Assembly (NCBI GenBank): GCA_964006375.1
Contig: OZ023264.1
Span: 176,610,010 to 176,674,009 of the forward strand
Direction: 5' to 3'
Length of the DNA stretch: 64,000 nucleotides
Source of the DNA: Tillus elongatus
Lineage: Eukaryota; Arthropoda; Insecta; Coleoptera; Cleridae
The notes below the pieces were generated by a model, which worked only from the letters and a program-made list of their open reading frames with translations, was not told the DNA's origin and ran no database searches. This document shows positions 1-13,105 of the stretch, piece after piece (the first letter of the stretch is position 1; each line of letters opens with the position of its first letter). A program made the translations under genes and the position numbers.

Positions 1-430
<430 letters not shown>

Positions 431-839
431 CAAAGATATTTCGATGAAATTTAGAGTGCATATTGATTTTGGAAAGACCTAACTATGTGCCAAAATTCAG
501 CTTTTAGGTTTACAGATAATTGAGCTATTCAAATTTGACACATTTATTTTGAATATCGCCACGTTTCATTGACAATGGCAAGCCTGGCTTATATGAGATC
601 TAGTATGTCGTTGCCTGGCAACAGAACATTTGATATTATTGCGCAGGTCTGTTAGACGCTGTAACTGACGTTTATCGTATGGTATGAGATTGTTTATATG
701 TTTATCTGTTTGAGTCGACAAATTATTTGTGTTATTTGGGAATTGTTTATATAAGTGCAAATTATTCTTTTATTAATGTTAGTGGGTGAACTAAGCAGTG
801 TTTGTTATGTTTTATCAACACATATAAAAGATCGAAGTT

Positions 840-1593
840 TTACAAAAGGGCCTGATATGCAACAGGTTAGTTATTTTCTCTCTGATGCTTTGGCGGTAGT
901 TTTAGTTAAGTTTATGGTTTAACGGTGCATAATTTTTAGCTAATTTTCGTACAAAAAATTCGTCAATGCGGAGACCGCGACTTTAGAATTTTAAAAAGAT
1001 TTCTTCAAATGAACGCAAACTAGGCCCCCTGGAATCTATATCCGGGTTTACGTTAAATTTTGATCTGCTTACATATATACAGGGTGACGCGTTTCTACGG
1101 TAAAGCTCAATATAATTATTATTATACAAGAGACAAGAAAAAATTGTTAATTATAGGGTATCTTGAGCTGCATCTTATAAAATTATTTTGACAATCACCG
1201 GCTGGCCCATAAGTCGTTGGTGATCCCTACAATTTTTTTTCGAACAGCCCTATTTTATTGCATTTTTTATCGAAATATGTTTGTAAGAAAAAAATCAAGA
1301 CGCAGTAAGTGCGTTTTGGTAGCAAATTTTCATTAAATGCTTCAAATTTCAATAACTCAATTTGCTATTAACCTAAGGTTTGTTGGCTAGGAAACCAACG
1401 TTTATTGTCGGAAAATTTTTGTACATTTTAAAACAATAAGTTATTTTATAAAATATGGCACATTGTTCCTACTATATAGGTTATACTGGTAACCAAATTG
1501 ATGACTGCTTGCATTAAAAAGACATATTTGATATTCAAAGCATTTTTATAAAAATTCACTGCCATAACGCACTTGCTGCGTCCAGAGGTTTTT
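840..1593. repeat. Composite interspersed repeat ending in a GACGCAG-type MITE
   Basis: The block 850-1300 recurs in inverted orientation at about 6555-6860 and in part at 18960-19200. Shared landmarks are CTCTGATGCTTTGGC, GGCCCATAAGTCGTTGGTGAT and TTTTTATCGAAATATG. Positions 1294-1593 form a roughly 300-bp MITE that begins GACGCAGTAAGTGCG and ends CGCACTTGCTGCGTC. It carries no ORF. The MITE inside the composite may be a later insertion or part of the unit; the copies cannot decide this by eye. Confidence 0.75.
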
Positions 1594-1599
1594 TTCTTT

Positions 1600-2400
1600 T
1601 CACGTGGTTACTTCAATAAACGAAGCTAAGAACGTTTTTTCTTTTTGTTTGTATTAAGTATTATAAAAATTGATTTTCCATTAAATTTGTTTGTCCTAAA
1701 ATCATACGTATACCCAGAGAATGTTCATATGGGGAATAATTCACTTTATTCTCAGAATAGCTCATATCTTTATATAAACAGCCCCTACGCGCTTATAAAA
1801 GAAAATTTACGTCATGTATGTTCTGGAAGTAGAGTTTTGTAAACATTGTAATATTTTACTAATCGATAAGGTAAACAAAAACACCTACTTATTTATATTC
1901 TTTCACTTAATAATTTTACTCTTTTTACTTAAGCTGGGCACTGCATTTTCTAAATGATTCATCACTCAATTACTGACGTTTGAATTTGTTGATTTTTTAT
2001 TGAAGGCTTTATTTAGTCTATAGTAAATTAATTTTAATGCTCGATAAGACGCATCAAGTGCATTATGGTAGCGATTTTCATAAAAAAATATCGACGGTTG
2101 AAAGGCAATAGGGCATAAGCGAATAATTTATTTTTTCAAAAGTAACTGTTGATAAACGCTCTTTTTTGTATCAATAGTACAACGTAAAAACCCATAAGTG
2201 TTACCAAGGTATTTTTAAATATAAAAACATGCATTCTAAAAAAATATATATTAAATCGAAAAAAGAGTAAGTTTATAATAATATCATCCCGCATTTACAT
2301 TTACTAAATGATCGCTTATGCCCTTTTGCCTTTTAACCGTCGATATGTTTCCATGAAAAAATAGATTAATACAAAATTACATTTAGCTTTATAGGCCAAA
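1600..2400. other. AT-rich DNA with a MITE-end fragment
   Basis: No gene is visible. One degenerate copy of the GACGCA-CAAGTGC terminal motif lies at about 2048, without a clear partner. The phrases GTCGATATTTTTTTATG (2076-2092, minus sense) and AACCGTCGATATG (2335-2347) sit in opposite orientation about 260 bp apart, suggesting another eroded foldback. Confidence 0.45.
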
Positions 2401-2402
2401 CT

Positions 2403-2680
2403 GTGGGGGGCAAAAAGCTCAAATGTAGATATAATAATTATAATAATAATTTTAATACATATGCATGTTCTGCACTCAGCTATTCAGTTGGGGTCGTGAG
2501 CTGGAGTAAAGGGGGCATCGAAAATCTACAACGGAAGGTGCGAACACTTCTAACAAAATCCAAAAAGGATCACCCCCGTGGTGCCATCGAACGAATGACC
2601 CTACCCTGATACCAAGGTGGGAAAGGATTGTTGGATCTTGATAAACAATTGAACCACCAGATATTGAACCTACGTAAATA
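2403..2680 (+). pseudogene. LINE reverse transcriptase C-terminal fragment
   Basis: An open frame reads through SYSVGVVSW, ENLQRKVRTLLTKSKKDHPR and IERMTLP, then a TGA stop in place of an expected Arg codon, then YQGGKGLLDL and NHQILNLR in the same frame. This pattern (a GV-W motif, an LT-K-KHHP stretch, a LP-R-GGRGLLDL motif) is the conserved segment downstream of the RT domain in a group of animal non-LTR retrotransposons; the clade is uncertain. The 5' part is missing. The 3' part is cut off by the DNA transposon that begins at 2684. It is a dead fragment with no host function inferred. Confidence 0.6.
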
Positions 2681-3028
2681 CAAGGTGGCGCATTGAAAAC
2701 GAAACAGACCGATTTGCGTCCAGAGAAAAAAAAATTAAGAAACGCTGAAACAATTTTAATATTGAGGGGGGCATGTTTTGACATGAAACTCAACTTTGTC
2801 ACATCAACCCCTTAAGGGTGGTGATAACAACCCTTATATTTTGAATAGGGAACATGGGTCGAGTGTTACATCATTTGAAAGCTCTTTCTTTTCTGAATTC
2901 AACACACTAATTTTTTTGGAAATTTTATCAACACGTTTAAAAATTATTTACAGTTGGAGTTGCAAGAACGTATTTCATTCATTGTGATAAGAAATACACT
3001 AATTAGTAAATTTTTCGTTAAAAAAAAA

Positions 3029-3662
3029 CTAAAAAACAAAACCAAATTGTTGACCACCAGCTTCCATACAAAAGTACAAATTTTGTTCAAAACGATCTCT
3101 GGCATTCTGGAGCATTTGTGGAGTTATTAGACGGCATTCTTCAACAATGCGTCGTCGTAATTCTTCCAGAGACTCCGGTTCTGTTGCGTAAATTCTACTC
3201 TTTAAATAGCCCCCTAGAAAGAAGTCTAAAGGAGTTAAATCCGGTGATCGAGGGGCCACTCAATAGCACCTTTACGCCTAATCCATTGCTCTGGAAACTC
3301 TCTGTTCAAAAACTCCCTAACACGTTGTGAAAAATGCGGAGGAGCTCCATCTTGTTGAAACACTAATTGATTTTCTTGATAGCGATCATCATTTTCAACA
3401 ATGTCAATTATTAGAGGGTAAACGATCTCTTCTAGTAACTCCAAATACGTTTCGCCACTCAAATTGCCATCAAGAAAAATTGGTCCGATTAAACGGTCAT
3501 CAAACGGTCTCGAAACTTTGCAGCTAACTCCAAAATGTATTTTCTGTTAACATTTCTGTTCGGATGTCGTTCATTAAACAAATTTGCGGTACGTTTGGCA
3601 CAGTCATCGTTTTTGAAAAAAAGGAGTAATTATTTCAACTCTTTCTTCTAGAGAATACACCA
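3029..3662 (-). pseudogene. DDE transposase remnant (DUF4817/DDE_3 insect type)
   Basis: Read on the minus strand from 3662, the product starts MVYSLEERVEII and continues with CAKRTANLFNERHP, an N-terminal helix-turn-helix region. It then jumps to DQFFLDGNLSGETYLELL and the catalytic block VFQQDGAPPHF, with the second catalytic Asp in QQDG. After a frameshift come RSPDLTPLDFF, with the third catalytic acidic residue, and ITPQMLQNARDRFEQNLY. The first catalytic Asp region is deleted and at least one frameshift lies near 3240-3260, so it cannot encode an active enzyme. Family assignment rests on the QQDGAPPHF and SPDLTPLDFF blocks, which are typical of this insect transposase group. Confidence 0.82.
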
Positions 3663-3737
3663 TTGTGATATTAATTTTCGGTAGTACTATCAAGTATCAA
3701 ACCGACCGATAAACTGAAATAATAAACCGCATTTATC

Positions 3738-3824
3738 TTATTCCGAAAAGAAATGTTCTGATAGTCAATTTTTTGTTTACAAACCAACAAAACCTTGACT
3801 ATCAGCACATTTCTTATCGGAATG
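3738..3824. repeat. Hairpin inside the DNA transposon
   Basis: GAAATGTTCTGATAGTCAA at about 3750 is mirrored by TTGACTATCAGCACATTTC, with arms of about 30 nt and a loop of about 25 nt. It lies just upstream of the transposase start and may be a subterminal feature or a small nested foldback. Confidence 0.7.
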
Positions 3825-4120
3825 AGTGAAATGGGCTTTTGCATCTTTAACTGTGAATAATTTTTAAACGAATTGATAAAACTTCCAAAAAAATTTGTGT
3901 GCTGAATTCAGAAAATAAAGAGGTTTCAAATGATGAACACTCGACCCATGTTCCCTATTTAAAATATAAGGGTTGTTATCACCACCCTTAAGGGATTGAT
4001 GTGGCAAAGTTGAGTTTTATGTCAAAACATGTCCCCCTCAATATTAAAATTGACGTGTTTCAGCTTTTCTTAATAAAAATATCTGGACGCAAATCGGTCT
4101 GTTTCGTTTTCAATGCGCCA

Positions 4121-4400
<280 letters not shown>

Positions 4401-4880
4401 AAGGTATTTACTGACCGGTACAAACTGCCAAAAATTAATCATCAATTAGGAGGTTCAAGATGGCTGACACGTCGCAGTTTATTCTATAGTGCAGATATGG
4501 AAATACTCCTTCTTGTTGTTTCATATTCTAAGTCCCACACCGTGCGGAGATTTCTAGAAAATTAGGATGTGTCACGCTGTTGTTCAAGACCCTACAACTT
4601 GTAAAGGGTCCCATCGGAGCTCAATCTCAGATACCTGAGATCAGTGAATGTTCCTTGAAGGAGTGTGAAAGCCATTCAGGCTAAAGTCATAATAATAATA
4701 ATTTATTGGCAACTAGGATACAATACATTTACATGAGGTAAGTCAAACTTGCAGAGCCGACAGTTAAAAAAAATTGCAAGTAAAAGTAGGGCAGTATTTT
4801 ATTTATGGTGAAAGTGAGAGCAGATCCTCCGGCAAATTTATTTGGAACATATTCGTTGTTGCTAACTAAATTACGTAAAA
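4401..4880. other. No gene recognised
   Basis: No coding signal is seen. It includes a short ATA/TAA trinucleotide run near 4690 and unclassified AT-rich sequence. Confidence 0.4.
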
Positions 4881-4884
4881 AAAT

Positions 4885-4960
4885 TTGGGAAAACTCCTCC
4901 GAAAACTAGCCAAAGGTATGCTCTTTTTGCAAGACAACGGCCCTGTTCACACGCCGTTCA
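4885..4960 (+). pseudogene. Mariner/Tc1 transposase catalytic-motif fragment
   Basis: The translated segment LAKGMLFLQDNGPVHT resembles the second catalytic block of mariner/Tc1 transposases, where the usual pattern is LF-QDNA-H with Asp as a metal ligand. Only about 25 residues are recognisable. The sequence then runs into a tRNA-like SINE head on the other strand, so this is a tiny leftover. The match is short, so confidence is moderate. Confidence 0.45.
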
Positions 4961-4963
4961 TTG

Positions 4964-5034
4964 CGCTCTGGGATCGAACCCAGTACCTTTGGGTTCAGAT
5001 GCACACGTTTCTACAACTGAACCACCGAGACTCT
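4964..5034 (-). tRNA. tRNA-like SINE head (pseudo-tRNA)
   Basis: On the minus strand CGGTGGTTCAG resembles an A box and GGGTTCGATCCC is a good B box, about 45 nt apart. The same arrangement is found at 42281-42351 with clear similarity (ACGTGTGC, GGTACTGGGTTCGATCCC). The acceptor stem does not pair well, so this is a tRNA-derived SINE promoter rather than a working tRNA gene. Confidence 0.6.
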
Positions 5035-5452
5035 TATTTATACTCTGACGAATTCAACAGTGTTTGGGAGATTTCAAAAGTATCCTACTGCAGATACATT
5101 GTGAAAGCGACAGTAAGAAACTGAAAAGTAATTCTCGAACTTAAATTATAAGACTAATAATAATTACATTCGAAAAAATGTGTCGAGCAATGATTACTTT
5201 GCAATTTTTTTTATTCTGCATCACGCGGTGTGCTAAACGAATTTTTTGAACGTTCACCTGCAAACATGTTCGCTTTATATTTTTACTTTACTCTCCTTTT
5301 CGTTATTTTCGGGATGTTTGATGTAGCTTTTCAACTATTCCACCATTAATACGTCGGCTCTTTTCGTTGAACTCTAGACTCTGGAGTTTGCCAGAATAAA
5401 ATTTCCGTTGAACGTAACAGAATCAGCATCAAATATTATGAATATTATGAAT

Positions 5453-6378
<926 letters not shown>

Positions 6379-6555
6379 ATGTTTCATCAAAATAACTTTA
6401 TTGTTTGAAAACGTACAGAAATTTCCGAAAGTAAACTTAAAATGTAACCGAAAAAATTTTTTCCTTGGTCAACCTTAATAGCAAATTGAGCTTTTCAAAT
6501 ATGAAGCATTTAATCAAAATTCGATACTATAACGCACTTGCTGCGTCCAGAATTT

Positions 6556-7079
6556 CTTAACTTACAAACATGCATTATATTTCGATGGAAAATGCAAAAA
6601 CATAAGGCGTTTTCCACTAAAAAAAAATATTATTTGTATCACCAACGACTTATGGGCCAGCCTGTGATGGTAGCAATAATTTTTTAAGGTGTAGCTCAAG
6701 ACACCGTATAATTAATGTATACAATATTTTTTCATATCTTGTATAATAACGGAGATATTGAGCTTTATTGATTTTTTACGAAAATTCTACAAAAATTATA
6801 TACCATTAAACGATAAATTCTATAGCTAAGGCTACTGCCAAGCATCAGAGAAAGGGTCTATTTCAAATGAATTTTCTGGAAATATTTTAGTAAAATAAAG
6901 GACGATGACGGTTGAAACTAAGACTTCAGGGTTTGTAAAACATTCTTCTTAAGACATTTTCTTTCCAGAGCCCGTATTAGATTCAAGTTCTTTGCCTAAA
7001 TGTTGCGAATTTCGACGTTTTAAATTGTCACTTTGACGTTTTGAGGAAACCCCCAATTTATTTTTCTTTAAATGCCCAT

Positions 7080-7080
<1 letters not shown>
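6556..7080. repeat. Composite repeat (inverted copy of 850-1290)
   Basis: TATTTCGATGGAAAATGC, CACCAACGACTTATGGGCC and GAGCTTTATTGATTTTT match the block at 850-1290 in reverse. No coding potential. Confidence 0.7.
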
Positions 7081-7590
<510 letters not shown>

Positions 7591-7795
7591 AATGATAGGC
7601 CGATTTTGACCAAGTTTGGTACATACCTTCGTTTTGTACGTGGCTTGGATAAGTTCGTTAGCCAGGAAAATCGGCCCAGGTTTTCCTGGAAAATTTTGTT
7701 TTTTTTCGGTTAAAAATTATATCTCCGGAAATAACATAGTAAGGGTAACCAAGTTTGGTAAGCGTGTTTTTATTATAAAGACTGACCCATGCGCC
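7591..7795 (+). repeat. TA-array repeat family T, half unit without microsatellite
   Basis: GGCCGATTTTGACCAAGTTT and GGATAAGTTCGTTAGCCAGG repeat the sequence seen at 7195-7345 in the opposite direction. The two units face each other around 7580. Confidence 0.7.
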
Positions 7796-7897
7796 AATCA
7801 AGTCTATTGTACAAACACAAAGCAAAGCCTATTGTGTTGTCTAACATGTCAGTTTCGCTCATTGGCTTTGCTTTGTGTTTCTACAATAGACTTGATT
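7796..7897. repeat. Foldback element with 34-nt arms
   Basis: AATCAAGTCTATTGTA and ACAAACACAAAGCAAAGCC are mirrored by GGCTTTGCTTTGTGTTT and TACAATAGACTTGATT. The arms are close to perfect and the spacer is about 35 nt. No coding potential. Confidence 0.9.
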
Positions 7898-8039
7898 TCC
7901 TAAGGTTCCAATATTAGACTTTTGCAGTTTTGTAGCTTTCAGCGCTTTTTAATTTGCTCTGATGTTTTTTAGTTTTGGTTATTTTAATTGCATGTTTAAC
8001 TTAGCATATTTTTAGCTAGTGTTACTGTATATGTAGCTT

Positions 8040-8162
8040 TTAGTGAATTTTCGTAGAAAAAAATCACTAATGGGGAGATCCCGACTTTTGAATTTTGAAA
8101 AAAATTTTGCAAATGAGCGCGAACTAGGGCCCCTAGAACCCATATCCGGGGTCAGTTTCGAT

Positions 8163-8243
<81 letters not shown>

Positions 8244-8700
8244 ACCGATAACTCAAAAAATAATGGGCCGATTTTGATAAAATTTGGCATGTACCTTTCT
8301 TTTGTAAATGGCTTGGATAAGTTCGTTAGTCAGGAAAATCAGACGAGGTTTTCCGGGAACATTTTGAGTTTTCATTCGAAAAAAATTCTTATCAAAAAAT
8401 AATGGGCCGATTTTAATAAAATTTGGCATGTACCTTCCTTTTGTAAATGGCTTTGACAAGTTTGTTAGTCAGGAAAATCTGACGAGGTTTTCGGAGAAAA
8501 TTTTGAGTTTTCATTCGAAAAAAAAAATTTTCTCAAAGAATAATGGGCCGATTTTGATAAAATTTGGCATGTACCTTCCTTTTGTAAATGGCTTTGATAA
8601 GTTCGTTAATCAGAAAAATCGGACAAGTTTTCCGGGAAAATTTTGAGTTTTCCTTTGAAAAAAAAAATTTATCTTGAAAAAGAAAAAATCTATGATAACC
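8040..8700 (+). repeat. TA-array repeat family T with triplicated flank
   Basis: The unit starts GTGAATTTTCGTAGAAAAAA, contains GAACTAGGGCCCCTAGAACC, (TA)n at 8168-8240, and then three successive copies of the ATAATGGGCCGATTTTNATA flank (about 8260, 8398 and 8540). Each copy is roughly 140 bp and includes GGTTTTCCGGGAA-like sequence. Local expansion of one half of the unit is clear. Confidence 0.8.
8168..8240. repeat. (TA)n microsatellite
   Basis: About 73 bp of TA repeats inside a family T repeat. Confidence 0.98.
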
Positions 8701-8811
8701 AAATTTGGTAGGTAGGTTTACGATATAAAATGCAAGCTATACACCAAAATTTAGATTTCTGTGTTACAAGAAAAAAAAGTTATAATAAAATATTTTGTGC
8801 TAGATCATTTC

Positions 8812-8852
8812 TATGAAAATTCACTACCATAACGCACTTGCTGCGTCCAGAC
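8812..8852. mobile_element. GACGCAG-type MITE terminus
   Basis: AAAATTCACTACCATAACGC followed by ACTTGCTGCGTCCAGAC is the right-end form of the MITE terminal repeat. No matching left end lies close by, so it may belong to a larger element starting near 6240 or be an orphan end. Confidence 0.7.
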
Positions 8853-9016
8853 TTTTTAGATTTTAACTTGACTGTTGGTTGGTGTTTTACTGTGTGGCTT
8901 GTGACTTTGACCTTTGACTTTTCTGTGAAGATCACCTTGTCATCATTGTGCTCTGACATGCACAATTGCCTACCGGAAAAACTAATGTTTTTCTGACAGA
9001 CCTTTCTTGTTATGAT

Positions 9017-9056
9017 TGTAGATTTATCCCCTGAAGATGACCTCTTGGAGTGTTGA
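9017..9056 (+). ncRNA. Hammerhead-like motif of a Penelope-like element
   Basis: TCCC precedes CTGAAGA (matching the CUGANGA core). Then come 17 nt, GAAA, the self-complementary ACGCGT and C, followed by GGGA that could pair with the leading TCCC as stem I. Stem II pairs over only about three base pairs before a mismatch, so activity is doubtful. The arrangement is the terminal motif typical of Penelope-like retroelements. A related GTCGAAACGCGTCGGGA string lies at 9546. Confidence 0.5.
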
Positions 9057-9129
9057 AACGCGTCGGGAGTAAAGAATTTAAATAAATTTGGTGTCTGGAG
9101 GAAAAGCCTTTTATTTAGTGTTTAATTAC

Positions 9130-9500
9130 TAAATTACATATTATATCTCCGCGTGCAGTTCTTGTAAAGGAGTTGAAAAAAGAAAAATATTTAAGCATTA
9201 CATTTGTATACAATTTAAATATTAAGTCACTGTATACCTTTCACTTCTTCAGTATTTACATTCACAGTATTGTCAGCGTATTGTACGTGCCTTATACTCT
9301 GAAATAATAAGGAACTTAGAAATTGGAGAAATCCAAATATCGCTTCTGATAAATCACGTATTATTTGCACATAGTCACGTGTGGAAGTACGGCATCGCCG
9401 ACAAAAGTTTCAAAACATTTTTTTCTCTTAAATGTCGTAAAAAGTGTCAAAACATATAGAAAACATATTGTTCCTAAACGTCAAAATGTTTGAGGTTGAC
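9130..9500. other. AT-rich DNA, no gene recognised
   Basis: No ORF of note and no recognised element apart from the start of an interspersed repeat near 9370 (CACGTGTGGAAGTA). Confidence 0.4.
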
Positions 9501-9620
9501 ATCTTTGGGTGATGAATAAAAAGGCTTTTTCTTTACAAAAAAAGGGTCGAAACGCGTCGGGACAAGGAATAAAATATTTGTTTGAAGAAGAAAAAGCCTT
9601 TTTATTCATCACCCAAAGAT
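9501..9620. repeat. Perfect 30-bp inverted repeat around a Penelope-type tail
   Basis: The arm at 9501-9530 (ATCTTTGGGTGATGAATAAA...) is matched base for base by the complement at 9591-9620. The 60-nt spacer contains GTCGAAACGCGTCGGGA, the 3' part of a Penelope-like hammerhead motif. It may be a short retrotransposon remnant captured in foldback form. Confidence 0.88.
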
Positions 9621-10036
9621 ATAGAAAACATTATTTGGGAACGAATTTGTTTTGTTTGTCGGTCTGTATATCTGTCTGTAGCCACGTTAACTTTAGAACG
9701 AATTGAGATATCTTCAAATTTGACATACAGTTAGCACCCGGCAAACGAAAGGTTCCGATTGTTTTTGGGTAAAATCGCTCCGGTGATTAGGGGATGAATG
9801 GGGGGCGATTTGGTGAAAATTGACATTTTTTCGTAAAAACTTTAGTAATGTAACGTTTTAAAATTTGTTTATTAGAAAACTTTCAATTTCATCAAACATA
9901 TAGAAAACGTTATTCTGGAACGAAATTTTTTTGTCTGTCGGCCTGTACGTCTGTCTGTTACTAGGCACCATAACTTTTGAACGAATTGAGATATCATCTT
10001 CAAATTTGGTATCCAGTTAGAACCCCACAAAGTAAA
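9621..10036 (+). repeat. Unclassified interspersed repeat (first part)
   Basis: Phrases such as GTCTGTAGCCACG, GAATTGAGATATCATCTTCA and TTTTTGGGTAAAATCGCT recur at 33780-34460. This copy is interrupted at 10036 by a 2.07-kb insertion and resumes at 12105. No coding potential. Class unknown. Confidence 0.7.
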
Positions 10037-12104
10037 TGTAAGGAATGTATTTTCTCACCCTGCTCATGAGGCTATTTTATTATGAAAATTCTCTGTAGGT
10101 ATTAAATAGACACAGCAATATGTGAACAAGTTTTACGTTAAGTTTTACGTGGTTCCTTTAAAACTAAAGTGTTAGTTGAGCCAGACGCGCCTAAAAATTG
10201 TTTACGGAACGAAACACATGCTGTGGGGTTGCAATGTAGTTCAGATAGCGTCTTAGATTGAAGGGCCTCGTCATATTCATGCTGCAGTTATCTGTACACT
10301 TGAGAAATAGTTCGAAGAAACATTCTGGGGGACGTTTTTGTCATCCATCTAGTTTAACATTTGTACGTTAGCCATGACCAGGGCTGCATTAAAATATGCT
10401 CGATATTAGTGAAGTTTACAGTGCACGTTATATATACATTTATTCAGGTGAGTTATTGCTCATTGAACATGGCTGGTTCATTTATTGTACCTGTTCTTAT
10501 TCGTTTAAGTTATGCATTGAGAAATAATTTCAATAAGTAATTGATTGGGGATGGTTTTAGGAAAATCATTTAATAAATAATTTATATGAAAATAAATTGT
10601 AGCTAGAGTTCAAAGTCAGTTTATTACTTATACGAGGCTAAGTTATAAATTTAGAAGTAATTATCATATTCAAATAAAGGAGCTTTATGAAATAATATGA
10701 GAAATAGCCAAGTTAGATTACGTTTATTATTTATACGAGGTTAAGTCAATATTCATAAATTAAGTAAGAGTTGAATTATGTCAGTTTGTTTATAGTAAAT
10801 AAAGTATAGTCTGTTTGAAAGTAAATTGATGATAGTTTGGAAGGTGTGAGGGACACCTTCGCTGTTTGCTCACCCAGTAGGGCGTCATACTGGTAGAGGC
10901 GTTTGGGTTTACACCCAGGTTACGTAACCACAACACGGTGGATTTTTGTGGCATAGTCACATTATGGTGGGGGTACAGCAGTATACATTGCACCCGCCCG
11001 TGGCGATGCGGTGGATATTGGAGAAAGGCACATTGCTGTGTTCGCCCTTTGTGTCCATTGCACTTTCTCAGTATTCATGTGTGTGAACCGTTGTTGTATT
11101 TGTCGATCTGGTAGCTTGTCCGAGACACTGTGGCCAGTTCACCCGTTGGGCACAGTGTTGAGCTAGTCCATTGTGTCCATTGCACGTCTCGGTATTCAAC
11201 TCTGTCAATACGAGCACTCTAGGTGAGGTATTGAACTGTGCCTCATTGCACACCTGGAAGCCGGCACGGACCTAGTGTTCGGGTACAGCGCCCAACAAAA
11301 CACACAGGCTAAACTATTGTTTTAGAAACTATTATTTGAGTAACTAATGTTTGAATAACTATTGTTTGAGTAATTATTATTTGAGTAACTATCGTGTGAG
11401 TAACTGTTTGAGTATTATTGTTTGAATAATTATTGTTTGAGAACCTAATGGTTGAGCATTTATAGACATTGTTGAGAAGCAGTTCTGAGGCACTGATGTG
11501 CGCTGTTGAGAGATTATAATGTGGCTCAGTGGAGCGTTGAGTAGGGTCTGCTGGTTATGTTGAAGTTGCTCAGTGGAGCGTTATGTCGAAACTGCTCTTA
11601 AAGTTAGCTTGCTCAAAGAAGCTTTGAGTGTAAATAGTTATTGATGTCAAGTCGCTCAGTGGAGCGTGTAATTGGTAAATGATTTATAAACTAATCATTG
11701 AATGCCCCTCGTATATATGTTAGGTTGTGCTTTAGATGAACAATGGTGTGTTGTTCAGGTATATTTTTAATTACAGGTTAGTGATGTTGTTACTGGACAC
11801 ATTTGGCACCCGCTCGCCCGACTCATTACGCCCGTACATTAAGGCTTCGCCATCATTCTGACAAGTAATAAACCTTAAACCTTTTGCATGATTACTCTTA
11901 AGTAGATAACACAACTGCTAAGTAATATATCGACTGGTGATCGACTGTTGAGCTATGTAATTATATTATGTGACCGTTAGTCGATTGTTATTCTTATAAT
12001 AGGTTACTTCTATTGTTTACTAAGAGGGTTGTAACCTTGTGTCATCGAAGGGTTGCGTTCGATATTATTCAATATATATATTTAAAAAAAACGTCACCCT
12101 TACA
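10037..12104. mobile_element. Probable solo LTR, 2.07 kb
   Basis: The insertion starts TGTAAGG and ends CCTTACA, an inverted TG...CA terminus of LTR type. It splits the surrounding interspersed repeat, with a flanking tetranucleotide TAAA on the left and TAAC on the right that could be a 4-bp target duplication carrying one change. Inside are an AATAAA at about 11868, minisatellite-like reiteration of a TATTGTTTGAGTAAC motif (11300-11450) and three copies of the hairpin GCTCAGTGGAGC (11523-11665). No ORF for gag or pol is present. An unusually long LTR or a non-autonomous element fits; strand is undetermined. Confidence 0.55.
11300..11455. repeat. Degenerate minisatellite (about 17-bp unit)
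   Basis: About eight imperfect iterations of an ACTATTGTTTGAGTA-like unit lie within the putative LTR. Confidence 0.7.
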
Positions 12105-12290
12105 TAACGTTTCCAATTGTTTTTGGGTAAGATCGCTTCAGGAGATGAGGGTTAAATGAGGGGTGATTTTGTGTAAATTTACATTTTTTTAATAAAACCC
12201 GAGTAATATAACGTTTCAGAAGTTTATGGGTACAGGAATACAAATATTTTCTTTGTGGTCAACTCATGGACCCTAAATTCATTCCATGAA
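12105..12290 (+). repeat. Unclassified interspersed repeat (continuation)
   Basis: AACGTTTCCAATTGTTTTTG and GGTAAGATCGCTTCAGG continue the repeat interrupted at 10036, matching the uninterrupted copy at 34370-34440. Confidence 0.72.
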
Positions 12291-13100
12291 AATGTCTTTC
12301 TAAAGAGAGTAAATTATCACAGCTATGTGGAAGCTTTCATTCAATTTACAGCACTATTTTTTAAACTGTGTTCATCCTTCGATAAGTAATTTGGTTTGAT
12401 TAGCTAATTACCTCATAATTAAAATATCAAATGACATGATCACGTTTCAACGATTTGCCTTTTATGTCGACAGCAGCAGTAAACGTAAATAAATCTTAAC
12501 CTTGAGTTTAATAAAGAAACAGTTATAACTTTAGATTGTTTCATTTTTTATTTTAATTGGAATTATTGATTAAAGTGATTGGAATACTTCCTACTGGTTA
12601 TTTTTAACTGTTTTAAAAGTGTAAAAAACCGTTTTTAACACTTGGCTTTTTGCCTATTTTAAGCGGAATTGACAAATGCTTCGTTAATATAAACTCAAAT
12701 AATGACAGAAAAGTTAGTATTGTGGTTGACTGTGAGGCAATTTTGGAGACTTTAATTTTGATTAGGTTACACCTTAAACTTGTCGAGAATTGTATAACAA
12801 TTTTCACTAACAGTAAAAAAAACATAATAACAGAAATCTGTAAGTTTACCTAATACTTCAATATTTTGGTAATATGTGACCATTATTATTAAATTGAATG
12901 TGCACTAGACCAATCCCTTATAAACTCGCTTGTCGCATCCCCTATGGATCTGCCGATATTGTGTCTTAATCAACGTTGCTCTTTAGAAATTATTTCGTTG
13001 TTCATCAGCTTGTTGTAATCACATATGTTGTTTAAAACTATCCATCTGGTTTTTTCTTAAATGACCGCCTAGCATGGGACAGAGACAGTAGGACCTAACT
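12291..13100. other. No gene recognised
   Basis: AT-rich sequence. Short frames at 12613-12853 on both strands overlap each other and show no recognisable domain. It would be a plausible place for an upstream ABHD2 exon, but I found no segment encoding the expected hydrophobic N-terminus. Confidence 0.4.
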
Positions 13101-13105
13101 TTAGA

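Noticed and set aside
11040..11090. Possible upstream ABHD2 exon ending GAACC before GTTGTT near 11088
   Set aside because: The phase would fit, but the encoded residues do not resemble the ABHD2 N-terminus, there is no hydrophobic segment, and it lies inside the putative LTR.
12613..12853. Overlapping frames on both strands (MFFLLLVKIV... and MPILSGIDKC...)
   Set aside because: No domain, mutual overlap and low-complexity composition. Considered as an ABHD2 signal-anchor exon, but no family residues or a correctly phased donor were found.
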